Assembly: GCF_002025205.1 (NCBI RefSeq)
Contig: NZ_CP019947.1
Span: forward strand, 2,208,001 to 2,272,000
Source: Pseudomonas sp. CC6-YY-74
GTDB lineage: Bacteria > Pseudomonadota > Gammaproteobacteria > Pseudomonadales > Pseudomonadaceae
Reading direction: 5' to 3'
DNA: 64,000 bases
The notes under the pieces were generated by a model, which made no database searches, was not told the origin of the DNA, and saw only the letters and a program-made list of their open reading frames with translations. Positions 47,362-57,800 of this stretch are shown in pieces; the stretch's first letter is position 1; every line of letters begins with the position of its first letter. Made by a program: the position numbers and the translations under genes.

Positions 47362-48372
47362 TTACAGATAGTGTTTTATCAACAACTCAGCCAATTGCAC
47401 AGCGTTCAAGGCGGCGCCTTTCCTCACATTATCAGACGCAATCCACAAATTGAGCTCAGCTGGGTCATCCTGCCCACCACGAACGCGGCCTACATACAGC
47501 ACATCCTGACCGACTGCATCGCCTACAGCCGTCGGATAATCGCCTGGCTCGACGTACTCCAGGGCGGCACATGCCTGCAAAGCCGTACAAATCGCCGGCA
47601 GATCGACAGCAGCATCTGCCTGCAGCGACACACTGAGGCTGTCGCCAAAGAACACCGGCGCCTGAATACACGTTGCCGAGACTTTTAGCTGTGGCCGAGC
47701 AAACAACTCTTTGAGCTCAGTGGCCAAGCGCTTTTCCAAAGCACCATGGCCGTCGCTATCCGGCGCATCCACTTGAGCCAGCAGATTAAATGCAACTTGC
47801 CGGTCGAACAACTGTGGCTCGAATGAGCGACCGTTAAGCAGCTCAGCGGTTTGCCGCGCCAACTCGGACACCCCTTCACGGCCACGACTGGAAACAGCCA
47901 GACAAGCGGTGACCGCCACACGCAGCACATCGATCTGCTCGCGCAGAGCGGCCAGCACCACTGCCACGGCAATCGCCGAGGGACTCGGGCTGGTCAATTG
48001 ATAGGGGGCGCTGAGGGTTTTCAAGACCTGCGGGTTTACTTCAGGCACAACGCGAGGCGCTTGCTCGGACGGCAACGCGGCGGCCAGATCGATCAGCGTA
48101 CAACCGGCCGCATGCGCCTTGGGCGCATAGCTGCGGGTAATCGCCTCACTGGCGGCAAAGAAAACCAGGCCGACGCTGGAGAAATCGAAGGCCTCCAGGG
48201 TTCGCACCCGCAGATTCTTGCCTTTGAAAGACAGAGAACGCCCGGCCGACTCGCCGCTGGCCAGCAGGTGCAGATTGGCCACGGGGAAATCGCGCTCTTC
48301 GAGCAGTTGCACGAGGGTTTCGCCAACACTACCGGTGGCACCGATCACGGCAATATCAAAGGTACGGGTCAT
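47362..48372 (-). CDS. USG-1-type aspartate-semialdehyde dehydrogenase paralogue lacking the catalytic Cys
   Basis: 336 aa with the NADP-binding IAVIGATGSVGETLVQLLEERDFP start. In the region that aligns with the Asd active-site Cys the sequence is LTSPSPSAIAVAV (about 127-138) with no Cys. It also has VSSRGREGV where true enzymes carry the SGAG loop. This is the Usg family, which is found beside asd/leuB. I infer it is not an active Asd; a scaffolding or altered dehydrogenase role is possible. Confidence 0.87.
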   Translation of the reverse strand: MTRTFDIAVIGATGSVGETLVQLLEERDFPVANLHLLASGESAGRSLSFKGKNLRVRTLEAFDFSSVGLVFFAASEAITRSYAPKAHAAGCTLIDLAAALPSEQAPRVVPEVNPQVLKTLSAPYQLTSPSPSAIAVAVVLAALREQIDVLRVAVTACLAVSSRGREGVSELARQTAELLNGRSFEPQLFDRQVAFNLLAQVDAPDSDGHGALEKRLATELKELFARPQLKVSATCIQAPVFFGDSLSVSLQADAAVDLPAICTALQACAALEYVEPGDYPTAVGDAVGQDVLYVGRVRGGQDDPAELNLWIASDNVRKGAALNAVQLAELLIKHYL

Positions 48373-48429
48373 GGACAGGCTTCTGACTAGTTAAGCACCG
48401 CACTGTATAGCGCAGCCCCACAAATGCAA

Positions 48430-48487
48430 AGGAGCCAGCTACGCCGATGATCGCTCAATACCTCGATCATCGACTCAGCTGGCTCCT
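48430..48487. repeat. Large hairpin downstream of asd
   Basis: AGGAGCCAGCT (48430-48440) and AGCTGGCTCCT (48477-48487) enclose an inner CGATGATCG/CGATCATCG pair. It is nearly symmetric over 58 nt with mixed loops and a weak U-run (TTTGCATTT) on the leftward side. It could be the asd terminator or a processing site. Confidence 0.7.
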
Positions 48488-48534
48488 ATTCATTACAACT
48501 GAGCATGCTCAGGCAAAACTCACTACAGACGTTA

Positions 48535-49647
48535 TCAACGCTCCAGCAGAATCCGCAACATGCGGCGCAGCGGCTCAGCGGCGCCCCACAGCAGCTGGTC
48601 GCCTACCGTGAAGGCGCCCAGGTACTGCGAGCCCATGTTCAGCTTGCGCAGACGCCCGACCGGTACACTCAGGGTGCCGGTAACGGCAGTTGGCCCAAGC
48701 TCACGGATACTGGCTTCACGCTGATTCGGCACCACTTTGACCCAAGGGTTGTGCTGACTGATCAGACCCTCGATGTCGGACAGCGGCACGTCCTTGTTCA
48801 GCTTGATGGTCAACGCCTGGCTGTGGCAGCGCATGGCGCCGATGCGCACACAGAGGCCGTCCACTGGAATCGGGTTCTTGAAGCGACCGAGAATCTTGTT
48901 GGTCTCCGCCTGGGCCTTCCACTCTTCACGGCTCTGGCCGTTCGGCAGCTCCTTGTCGATGTAAGGAATCAGGCTACCGGCCAGCGGCACACCGAAGTTA
49001 TCCACCGGGAAGGACTCGCCGCGCATGGCCTCGGCCACCTTGCGGTCGATATCCAGGATGGCGCTGGCCGGATCGGCCAGTTCATCGGCGACCGAGCCGT
49101 GGATCGCGCCCATCTGTTTGATCAGCTCACGCATGTTCTGCGCGCCGGCACCGCTCGCGGCCTGATAGGTCATGGCGCTCATCCACTCGACCAGACCGGC
49201 TTCATAGAGGCCGCCCAAGGCCATCAGCATCAGACTGACGGTGCAGTTGCCGCCGATGTAGTTCTTGGCCCCGGCATCCAGCTGCTGATCGATCACCTTG
49301 CGGTTGACCGGATCCAGCACGATCACCGCGTCATCGGCCATGCGCAGTGAGGATGCGGCATCGATCCAGTAGCCCTGCCAACCGGCTTCACGCAGTTTGG
49401 GGAAGACTTCACTGGTGTAGTCGCCACCCTGACAGGTGAGGATCACGTCCAGGCTCTTCAACTCCTCGATGCTGTAGGCATCCTTCAGCGAGGCGATGTC
49501 CTTGCCGATGGCCGGACCCTGGCCACCCACATTGGAGGTGGTGAAGAATACCGGCTCGATCAAGTCGAAATCCTGCTCTTCCAGCATGCGCTGCATCAGC
49601 ACGGAGCCGACCATGCCACGCCAACCGATCAGACCTACACGTTTCAT
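48535..49647 (-). CDS. asd: Aspartate-semialdehyde dehydrogenase
   Basis: 370 aa. NADP motif GWRGMVG near residue 8, catalytic Cys135 in [10 protein letters not shown], and SGAGAQNM near 165; His near 270 in MRCHSQAL. Central enzyme for Lys, Met, Thr and peptidoglycan precursors. ATG 49647 (MKRVGLIG) is chosen over GTG 49653 on spacing from AGGTG. Functional copy, in contrast to the Usg gene downstream. Confidence 0.96.
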   Translation of the reverse strand: MKRVGLIGWRGMVGSVLMQRMLEEQDFDLIEPVFFTTSNVGGQGPAIGKDIASLKDAYSIEELKSLDVILTCQGGDYTSEVFPKLREAGWQGYWIDAASSLRMADDAVIVLDPVNRKVIDQQLDAGAKNYIGGNCTVSLMLMALGGLYEAGLVEWMSAMTYQAASGAGAQNMRELIKQMGAIHGSVADELADPASAILDIDRKVAEAMRGESFPVDNFGVPLAGSLIPYIDKELPNGQSREEWKAQAETNKILGRFKNPIPVDGLCVRIGAMRCHSQALTIKLNKDVPLSDIEGLISQHNPWVKVVPNQREASIRELGPTAVTGTLSVPVGRLRKLNMGSQYLGAFTVGDQLLWGAAEPLRRMLRILLER

Positions 49648-49702
49648 AACCACTACACCTATATGAACAGACCGCCGGAAACTCTCCGGAGAGCCTAGAA
49701 GA

Positions 49703-50785
49703 TTACAGACTACGCAACGCCTCGACTACCGCATCACCCATGGCCGCAGTGCCGACCTTGGTCGTACCTACGGAATGGATGTCGCCAGTGCGCAGGCCTT
49801 GATCCAGCACCTTGCTGACGGCCTGCTCGATGGCATCGGCGGCCTGGTTCTGGCTGAAGCTGTAGCGCAACATCATGGAGACCGAGAGGATGGTCGCCAG
49901 GGGATTGGCGATACCCTGCCCGGCAATGTCCGGCGCCGAACCATGGCACGGCTCGTACATGCCCTTGTTGTAGGCATCCAGCGAGGCAGACGGCAGCATG
50001 CCGATAGAACCGGTGAGCATGGAAGCCTCATCCGACAGAATGTCGCCGAACATGTTGTCGGTGACCATCACATCGAACTGCTTGGGCGCGCGCACCAGCT
50101 GCATCGCCGCATTATCGACGTACATGTGGCTGAGTTCGACATCCGGGTAATCCTTGGCCACTTCCTCGACCACGGTGCGCCACAGCTGGCTGGAGGCCAG
50201 TACGTTGGCCTTGTCCACCGAGCACAGCTTGCTGCCGCGCACACGGGCCATGTCGAAGCCGACCTGGGCAATCCGGCGGATCTCGCTCTCGCTGTACGGC
50301 AGGGTGTCGAACGCCATGCGCTCGCCATTCTCCAGCACGCGGGATTCACGCGGGCTGCCGAAGTAGATGCCGCCAGTCAGCTCACGCACGATCAGGATGT
50401 TCAGACCGGCGACCACTTCAGGCTTCAGCGACGAAGCATCGGCCAACTGCGGATAGAGGATGGCCGGACGCAGGTTGGCGAACAGACCCAGTTGCGAACG
50501 GATCTTCAGCAGGCCGCGCTCGGGACGCAGGGCCGGATCGATGGCATCCCACTGGGGCCCACCCACCGCGCCGAGCAGGATCGCATCGGCGGCGCGGGCG
50601 CGCGCCAGGGTCTCATCGGCCAAGGGCACGCCGTATTGCTCATAGGCGGCGCCGCCCATCTGGTCGAACGACAGCTCCAAGCCCAGGTCGAACTTGTCGT
50701 TGGCCAGCTGCAGCACCTTGACCGCCTCGGCCATGATTTCCGGGCCGATACCGTCGCCGGGTAGAATCAAAATCTGTTTGCTCAT
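49703..50785 (-). CDS. leuB: 3-isopropylmalate dehydrogenase
   Basis: 360 aa. [12 protein letters not shown] at the N-terminus, GAVGGPQWD near 72, and metal/substrate Asp residues in [15 protein letters not shown] near 245. NAD-dependent oxidative decarboxylation, leucine step 3. The methyltransferase gene ends 37 nt upstream. Confidence 0.95.
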   Translation of the reverse strand: MSKQILILPGDGIGPEIMAEAVKVLQLANDKFDLGLELSFDQMGGAAYEQYGVPLADETLARARAADAILLGAVGGPQWDAIDPALRPERGLLKIRSQLGLFANLRPAILYPQLADASSLKPEVVAGLNILIVRELTGGIYFGSPRESRVLENGERMAFDTLPYSESEIRRIAQVGFDMARVRGSKLCSVDKANVLASSQLWRTVVEEVAKDYPDVELSHMYVDNAAMQLVRAPKQFDVMVTDNMFGDILSDEASMLTGSIGMLPSASLDAYNKGMYEPCHGSAPDIAGQGIANPLATILSVSMMLRYSFSQNQAADAIEQAVSKVLDQGLRTGDIHSVGTTKVGTAAMGDAVVEALRSL

Positions 50786-50822
50786 GCAATCCTCTCGTTA
50801 GGCGCCAATGCGCCAGCAATTC

Positions 50823-51587
50823 TCAGCGCTCGGCCCACAACACCACGACATCGGTGCTGAAGGAACCGTCAGCGGCCACTTCAAAATATTCGCGCACTTC
50901 AGCGCCTACCGACTTCTGCAAGGCCAGGATCGCCTCGCGGAAAACCTCGGGTGTACGCATGCGCTCGACCCAGGAGGCGAACTCCAGGCGCAGGCGCTGG
51001 CGAACATGGCTGCGTGGATACAGGCCCGCCTCGCTCACCTGCTGCAGCCATTCGGCGGCGGAGTAATCGCGCACATGACTGGTATCGCGCAGCACCTCGA
51101 CGGCCTGCAGATAGGTGTCCAGCAACGGCCTTCCAGGAGACGTCACATCGATGAAACACGCCACACCGCCGGGCTTCAAGACCCGCCGCACTTCGCGCAG
51201 GGCGAGCCCAAGATCACTCCAGTGATGCGCCGAGTAACGGCTGAAGACGAAATCGAAACTGCCATCGGCAAAGGGCAGGTGTTCGGCCGCCCCGCGTTCG
51301 CTGCGCACATTGTCCAGGCCACGTTGCGCAGCGGCACTGGCCACCACAGCGAGCATCTGCTCGGAAAGGTCGTAGGCCACCACCTCGGCGACCAGCGGCG
51401 CGACGTGGAAGCTCACATGCCCGGCGCCACAGCCAAGATCGAGCACGCGCGCATCGCCATGCCCGTCAAGTTCGGCCTGGAGCAAGGCGAACTCGACGCC
51501 TTGGGCATGCACCGTGCTGCTCAGGTAGGCGCTGGCCTGCTCGCCGAACTGGCGCTGTACCACTTGCACATGGAGCTTGTCGCTCAT
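50823..51587 (-). CDS. Class I SAM-dependent methyltransferase in the leu cluster
   Basis: 254 aa. Motif I is VLDLGCGAGHVSF near 48, motif II region DLSEQMLAVV, motif IV-like FSRYSAHHW, post-IV EVRRVLKPGG. UbiE/Methyltransf_11 group. ATG 51587 is preferred to GTG 51590 because of GAGAGG 5 nt upstream. It sits between leuD and leuB and is conserved there in Pseudomonas; its substrate is unknown. Confidence 0.87.
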   Translation of the reverse strand: MSDKLHVQVVQRQFGEQASAYLSSTVHAQGVEFALLQAELDGHGDARVLDLGCGAGHVSFHVAPLVAEVVAYDLSEQMLAVVASAAAQRGLDNVRSERGAAEHLPFADGSFDFVFSRYSAHHWSDLGLALREVRRVLKPGGVACFIDVTSPGRPLLDTYLQAVEVLRDTSHVRDYSAAEWLQQVSEAGLYPRSHVRQRLRLEFASWVERMRTPEVFREAILALQKSVGAEVREYFEVAADGSFSTDVVVLWAER

Positions 51588-51596
51588 CACAACCTC

Positions 51597-52241
51597 TCAG
51601 GCGTCGCGGAACAGCCAGGGCTGGTTCTGCCGATAACCGACCTCGAACGAGCGGATCGCCTCGGCGTCCTGCAGGGTCAGGCCGATATCGTCCAGACCGT
51701 TGAACAGGCAATGCTTGCGGAAGGCGTCGACGTCGAAGCGGTACTGCTTGCCATCCGGACGAGTCACCGTTTGCGCGCCCAGGTCGACAGTCAGTTGGTA
51801 GCCTTCGCAGGCTTCGCTCTGCTGAAACAGCTCATCGACATCGCACTCGTCGAGAATGATCGGCAGCAAGCCGTTCTTGAAGCTGTTGTTGTAGAAGATA
51901 TCGGCAAAGCTCGGCGCGATGATCGCGCGAAAACCGTATTCTTCCAGCGCCCAGGGGGCGTGTTCGCGACTCGAGCCGCAACCGAAGTTCTCCCGCGCCA
52001 GCAGCACGCTGGCGCCCTGGTAACGCGGAAAATTCAGCACGAAATCCGGGTTCAGCGGGCGCTTGGAGCTGTCCTGATTGGGCTGACCGATATCCAAGTA
52101 GCGCCACTCATCGAACAGGTTGGGGCCGAAGCCGCTGCGCTTGATCGACTTCAAGAACTGCTTGGGAATGATCTGATCGGTGTCGACGTTGGCGCGTTCG
52201 AGTGGCGCAACCAAGCCTGTGTGTTGAGTAAAAGCTCTCAT
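51597..52241 (-). CDS. leuD: 3-isopropylmalate dehydratase small subunit
   Basis: 214 aa. The N-terminal [14 protein letters not shown] and the conserved [13 protein letters not shown] motif (about 72-84) identify LeuD, which partners LeuC. It begins 11 nt after the leuC stop. Confidence 0.95.
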   Translation of the reverse strand: MRAFTQHTGLVAPLERANVDTDQIIPKQFLKSIKRSGFGPNLFDEWRYLDIGQPNQDSSKRPLNPDFVLNFPRYQGASVLLARENFGCGSSREHAPWALEEYGFRAIIAPSFADIFYNNSFKNGLLPIILDECDVDELFQQSEACEGYQLTVDLGAQTVTRPDGKQYRFDVDAFRKHCLFNGLDDIGLTLQDAEAIRSFEVGYRQNQPWLFRDA

Positions 52242-52252
52242 ATTCGGACTCC

Positions 52253-53679
52253 TCAGGCCTGGATCAATTCACGCACATCGATAAAGTGGCCGGTCACCGC
52301 CGCCGCCGCCGCCATGGCCGGGCTGACCAGGTGGGTACGTCCACCGGCGCCCTGACGACCTTCGAAGTTGCGGTTGGAGGTGGACGCGCAATGCTCGCCA
52401 CTGCCGAGTTTGTCCGGGTTCATCGCCAGGCACATGGAGCAGCCTGGCTCGCGCCATTCGAAGCCAGCCGCGATAAAGACCTGATCCAGACCCTCTTGCT
52501 CAGCCTGGGCTTTGACCAGGCCGGAGCCTGGCACCACCATCGCCTGCTTGATGGTCGCGGCAACCTTGCGCCCCTTGGCCACGGCGGCGGCGGCGCGCAG
52601 GTCTTCGATACGCGAGTTGGTGCAGGAGCCGATGAATACCCGATCGAGTTGAATATCGGTAATCGCCTGATTGGCACTCAGACCCATGTACTTGAGGGCA
52701 CGGACGATGGAGTCGCGCTTGACCGGATCGGCCTCGACCGCCGGGTCCGGCACGCGCTGGTCAACGGCCAGGACCATTTCCGGCGAAGTTCCCCAACTGA
52801 CTTGCGGCTTGATGTCCTCGGCACGCAACTCGACGATTTTATCGAAATGCGCATCGGCGTCGGACACCAGGTCTTGCCATTCGGCGACCGCCTTGTCCCA
52901 ATCCGCCCCTTGGGTGCGAACGGGCGACCGTCGACATAGGCGATGGTCTTCTCATCCACCGCGACCATTCCAACGCGCGCGCCCGCCTCGATCGACATGT
53001 TGCAGATGGTCATGCGTCCTTCCAGCGACAGCTCACGGATCGCACTGCCGGCGAACTCCAGGGCATGGCCGTTACCGCCGGCGGTGCCAATCTTGCCGAT
53101 CACCGCGAGGACGATGTCCTTGGCGGTCACGCCGAAGGGCAACTGCCCCTCCACGCGGACCTGCATGTTCTTCATCTTCTTCGCCACCAGGCACTGGGTC
53201 GCCAGTACATGCTCGACCTCGGAGGTGCCGATGCCGTGGGCCAAAGCGCCGAAGGCGCCGTGGGTCGAGGTGTGCGAGTCGCCGCAGACCACGGTCATGC
53301 CCGGCAAGGTCGCGCCCTGCTCCGGGCCGACCACATGGACGATGCCCTGACGCACGTCGTTCATCTTGAACTCGAGGATGCCGAACTCGTCGCAGTTCTC
53401 GTCGAGGGTCTGCACCTGAATGCGCGAGACTTCATCGGCGATGGACTCCAGACCGCCCTGGCGCTCGGCCTTGGTGGTCGGCACATTGTGATCCGGGGTG
53501 GCGATGTTGGCGTCAATGCGCCACGGCTTGCGCCCAGCCAGACGCAGCCCTTCGAAGGCCTGCGGCGAGGTCACTTCGTGGAGGATATGGCGGTCGATGT
53601 AGATCAGCGACGAACCATCGTCACGGCGCTTCACCTCATGCATTTCCCAGAGCTTGTCGTAGAGCGTTTTGCCGGCCAT
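52253..53679 (-). pseudogene. leuC: 3-isopropylmalate dehydratase large subunit, interrupted by a 1-nt deletion
   Basis: The N-terminal part (from ATG 53679, [22 protein letters not shown]) is in one frame up to GRPFAPKG, after which the frame fails. The C-terminal part (...[18 protein letters not shown] to the stop at 52253, with the CTNSR and CSMC 4Fe-4S cysteine motifs) is in another frame. Inserting one C into the CCCC run at 52906-52909 (plus strand) restores one 475-aa LeuC, reading [12 protein letters not shown] across the junction. All catalytic and Fe-S motifs are otherwise intact. Either a real frameshift (Leu auxotrophy) or a sequencing error. Confidence 0.92.
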
Positions 53680-53757
53680 CAGCGATTCCCTCATCAGCGT
53701 GTTTCTATTCAAGGACGAATAGCCCTGTATTTATAGGGCGATCCTATGGCTTTGGAT

Positions 53758-53774
53758 TGAATTACTCAAATTCA
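53758..53774. promoter_or_regulatory. Palindromic LysR-type operator candidate before leuC
   Basis: TGAATT-ACTCA-AATTCA is a perfect inverted repeat with a 5-nt centre. A second pair, CTTTGGAT (53750-53757) and ATCCAAAG (53783-53790), overlaps it. It lies in the divergent gap of leuC and the LysR gene, consistent with regulation of leuCD by the adjacent LysR protein. Confidence 0.5.
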
Positions 53775-53892
53775 TATTTTTCATCCAAAGGATTCCTATC
53801 AGGAATAGCAATAGGCTATAAACCTCAGGCTGCAAGCGCGGGCTCACAGCGCGGCCCTTGCAGCGTAAGGCCTACCGTCTGGAGCTTTTGCC

Positions 53893-54797
53893 ATGGAACT
53901 CGCCACCCTCAATGCCTTTATCGCCATCGCCGAGCTTGGCAGCTTCTCCGAGGCCGCCGAACGCCTGTACCTGACCCAGCCGGCCGTGAGCAAACGCATC
54001 GCCAGCCTGGAGCAGCAATTGAATGTGCGCCTGTTCGACCGCCTGGGTCGCGAGGTCAGTCTGACCGAGGCCGGCCGCGCCCTGTTACCACGCGCCTACC
54101 AGATTCTCAATGTGCTGGACGATACCCGCCGCGCCCTGAACAACCTCAGCGGCGAGGTCAGCGGCCGGCTGACGTTGGCCACCAGCCATCACATCGGCCT
54201 GCATCGCCTGCCGCCATTGCTGCGCGCCTTCACCCGCGCGCACCCGCAGGTGGCGCTGGACATCCAGTTTCTCGACTCCGAAGTGGCCTACGAAGAAGTC
54301 CTCCACGGGCGCGCCGAGCTGGCGGTGATCACCCTGGCCCGGAAACCCGCGAGCCGGTGCATGCGGTAGCGGTATGGGACGACCCGCTGGATTTCGTTGC
54401 GGCGCCCGAACACCCGCTGGCACGCAGTGGCGTAATCAGCCTGGCCGACGTAGCCCGCCACCCGGCAGTATTTCCGGGCGGCAATACCTTTACCCACCAC
54501 ATCGTGCGGCGCCTGTTCGAAGCCCAGGAGTTGACGCCGAATATCGCCATGAGCACCAACTACCTGGAGACTATCAAGATGATGGTCTCCATCGGCCTGG
54601 CCTGGAGCGTCTTGCCGCGCACCATGCTCGACGAACAGGTCGCCCGTCTGCCGCTGCCCGGCATCCAGCTGTCGCGACAGCTCGGCTATATCTCGCACAC
54701 CGAGCGCACCCTATCGAATGCCGCACGGGCTTTTATGCAGTTGCTCGATGCCCAGCGCGACAAGTTTGCACTGGCGCCTGCGCAAAGGCTAACGTGA
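53893..54797 (+). pseudogene. LysR-type regulator of leuC, interrupted by a 1-nt deletion
   Basis: N-terminal HTH (SFSEAAERLYLTQPAVSKRIASLEQQLNVRLFDR) is in frame from ATG 53893 to AELAVITLA. It then shifts; the downstream frame continues PETREPVHAVAVWDDPLDF to the stop at 54797. Inserting one C in the CCC run at 54338-54340 restores a 301-aa LysR protein of normal length. Divergent from leuC and its probable activator. The same homopolymer-contraction type as in leuC 1.4 kb away. Confidence 0.9.
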
Positions 54798-54892
54798 GGC
54801 GTATAACAATTATAAAGGGCCCTTTTATATGACCCTGCACCGCTGTCATCTCACGCCCCAGCACAGCTCACCCCATAACCAAAAGGCTGCCA

Positions 54893-57800
54893 ATGGCCAA
54901 CGCCAGTGACAACCGGCCACCGCTGCCGCACATTCCTGCCCTGGATCCAGCCGTATTCGAGAACACCTGGAACGACGCCCCGCGCCTGCTGGCGGCACTC
55001 AACGGCGCGCAACTGGGCGCCTGGTACTGGGATGTGCCAAGCGGCCAGATCAGTTGGTCGCGTGGCGCCCAAGCATTGTTCGGCCTGGACCCGACCCGCC
55101 CCTTGTGCACCCGGATCAACTACATCGAACTGATCCCGGAAGAAGACCGCAGCGCTGTACTGCAGATGTTCCAGGCCGTGCTCGACGGCGTACCAAGCAG
55201 CCACCCCCTGCAGCATCGCATCCGCTGGCCGGACGGTAGCCTGCACTGGCTGGAAATCAGTGGCCGCTTGCAGACCGACTCCAACGGCAAGCAACAGATG
55301 TTCGGCGTCATCCGCGACATCAGCGCCCAACAGCAGCGCGCCCAGGCGCTGCGCAACTCCGAGCAGCGCTTCACCAATCTGTTCCGCCTCAGCCCGGACG
55401 TGATTCTGCTGGTGCGTTTCGCTGACAGCATGATCACCGAGGCCAATCAGCATTTCGCCAGCACCTTCGGCTGGCCGACCGCCGAGGTCATCGGCCGCTC
55501 GACCCTCGAACTGGATCTCTGGGTGCATGACCAGCAGCGCGACTATCTGCGCCACGCTGCGCCGAGCAGCCACGAACCGGTCATCCAGGAAGTGCAGATG
55601 CGGGCCCGCGACGGGCGCATTCTCGACGGTGTGATGTCCAGCCAATACATCGAACTGGAGGGGCAAGCCTTTCTACTCTGTACCTTTCTCGATACCAGCG
55701 AACGCCAGCGCATCGATGCCGCACTGCGCAACAGCGAGGAAAAATTCTCCCAGGCGTTCCGCCACACCCCCGACGCAGTGGTGATCACCGACAAGGAAAC
55801 CGGGCGCTTTGTCGAGGTCAACCCGGCTTTCGAGCGGCAATTCGGCTGGAAAAGTAACGAAACCCTGGGGCTCACCTCGCTGCAACTGGGTATCTGGGCC
55901 GACCCCAATGATCGCCAGCGGATGCTTGAGGCGTTGCGCCAAGGCAGCCTGAACGAGTTGGAAGTGCGCCTGTACAGCCGTGACGGCAGTGTCAGCGACA
56001 ACCTGTTGTTCGGCGGACAAATCGAGCTGGACGGACGCCCCTGCCTGGTGCTGACGGTGCGCGACATCACCCAGCAGCGTGCCCAGGAGCAGGCCCTGAA
56101 CAACAGCCAGGAACGCCTGACCCTAGCCCTGGAGTCGGCCGACCTGGGCACCTGGGACTGGCACATCCCGAGCAACATGCTGTTTGCCTCGGCCCGCGCC
56201 GCAACGCTGCACGGTGTGAGCCAAGCGCCCTTTCATGGTGATTTTCGCGAGTTCTTCAGCCATGTGCCGCTGGACGACCGGCATACCATGCGTCAGACCT
56301 ACCATGACTTGACGCAAGGTACTGGGCAGGACTACCAGGTCACCTACCGGGCGATCTACAGCAACAAGGAGGTGCACTACCTAGAGAGTACCGCCAAGCT
56401 CTATCGCGACGAACAAGGCCAACCCTTGCGCATGGCCGGCATCCTCATCGACATCAGCGAACGGGTACAGCGCGAACAACGCCTGTCCGCCTCGGAAGAG
56501 AAATTCGCCACCCTGTTCCAGGCCAGCCCCGACCCTATCTGTGTGTCGCGCATCCGCGACGGCGTATTCGTCGAAATCAACGACAGCTTCAGCCAGGTCT
56601 TCGGCTGGACGCCGCAGGAGATCGTCGGGCGCAGCGGCCCGGAGACCAACTTTTGGGCCGACAGCGACGAACGCCTGCACCTGTACAACAAGCTCACCGC
56701 GCAACAGGGCCTGAACAACGAGCAAGCCCGCTACCGCACCAAGGCTGGCGCTGAACTGACCTGCATGGTGTCCAGCCGGTTCATCCGGGTCGACCGCCAA
56801 CTGTGTATCCTCAGCACCCTGCGCGACGTCGGCGAACGCCTGCACGCCGAGGCCGCACTCAAGGCCAGCCAGGAAAAATTCGCCAAGGCCTTTCACTCCA
56901 GTCCCGACGCCATCACCATCACCGAACGCGATACGGCCCGCTATATCGAGGTCAACGAAGGCTTCTACCGCCTCACCGGCTACCACGCCGAGGAGGTCAT
57001 CGGTCACTCGGCCCTGGAATTGAATATCTGGGCCGAGCCCAGGCAGCGCCAGGAGATGCTCGAAATGCTCCAGCGCGACGGCCGGGTGACGCACCGGGAG
57101 ATGCTCGGCAAGCACCGTGACGGCAGTGTCAAGACGGTGGAGGTGTCGGTCGAGCCGATCGACCTGGACGGTCTCGATTGCCTGCTGCTGACCGCCCGCG
57201 ACATCAGCTTGTTGAAGGAAGCCCAGGCGCAGATCCAGCACTTGGCCTACCACGACTCGCTGACCAACCTGCCCAACCGCGCCCTCCTGATGGACCGCCT
57301 GACCCAGCAGATCGCCCTGCTCAAGCGTCACGACCTGCGCGGCGCCCTGCTGTTTCTCGATCTCGACCACTTCAAGCACATCAACGACTCGCTCGGCCAC
57401 CCGGTCGGCGATACCGTGCTCAAACTGGTTACCGCCCGCCTGGAAGCCAGCATACGCCTGGAAGACACCGTCGCCCGCCTCGGCGGCGACGAGTTCGTCA
57501 TCCTGCTCTCCGGCCTCGAAGGCAATCGCTCGACCGTCACCCGCCAGGCCCGCATGGTCGCGGAAAAACTGCGCAAGTTGCTGGCCGAACCCATGCTCAT
57601 CGACGGCCATCGCCTGCAGGTCACGCCGAGCATCGGCATCGCCCTGATCCCCGACCACGGCGCCACCCCGGCCGACCTGCTGAAACGCGCCGACATCGCC
57701 CTCTATCGCGCCAAGGACTCCGGGCGCAATACCGTCCAGCTGTTCCGCCGGACCATGCAGGAAGCCGCCAGCGAGCGTTTACGCCTGGAAAATGACCTGC

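Noticed and set aside
50808..52355. 515-codon frame opposite the methyltransferase and leuD
   Set aside because: Crosses two real genes; low-complexity shadow composition.
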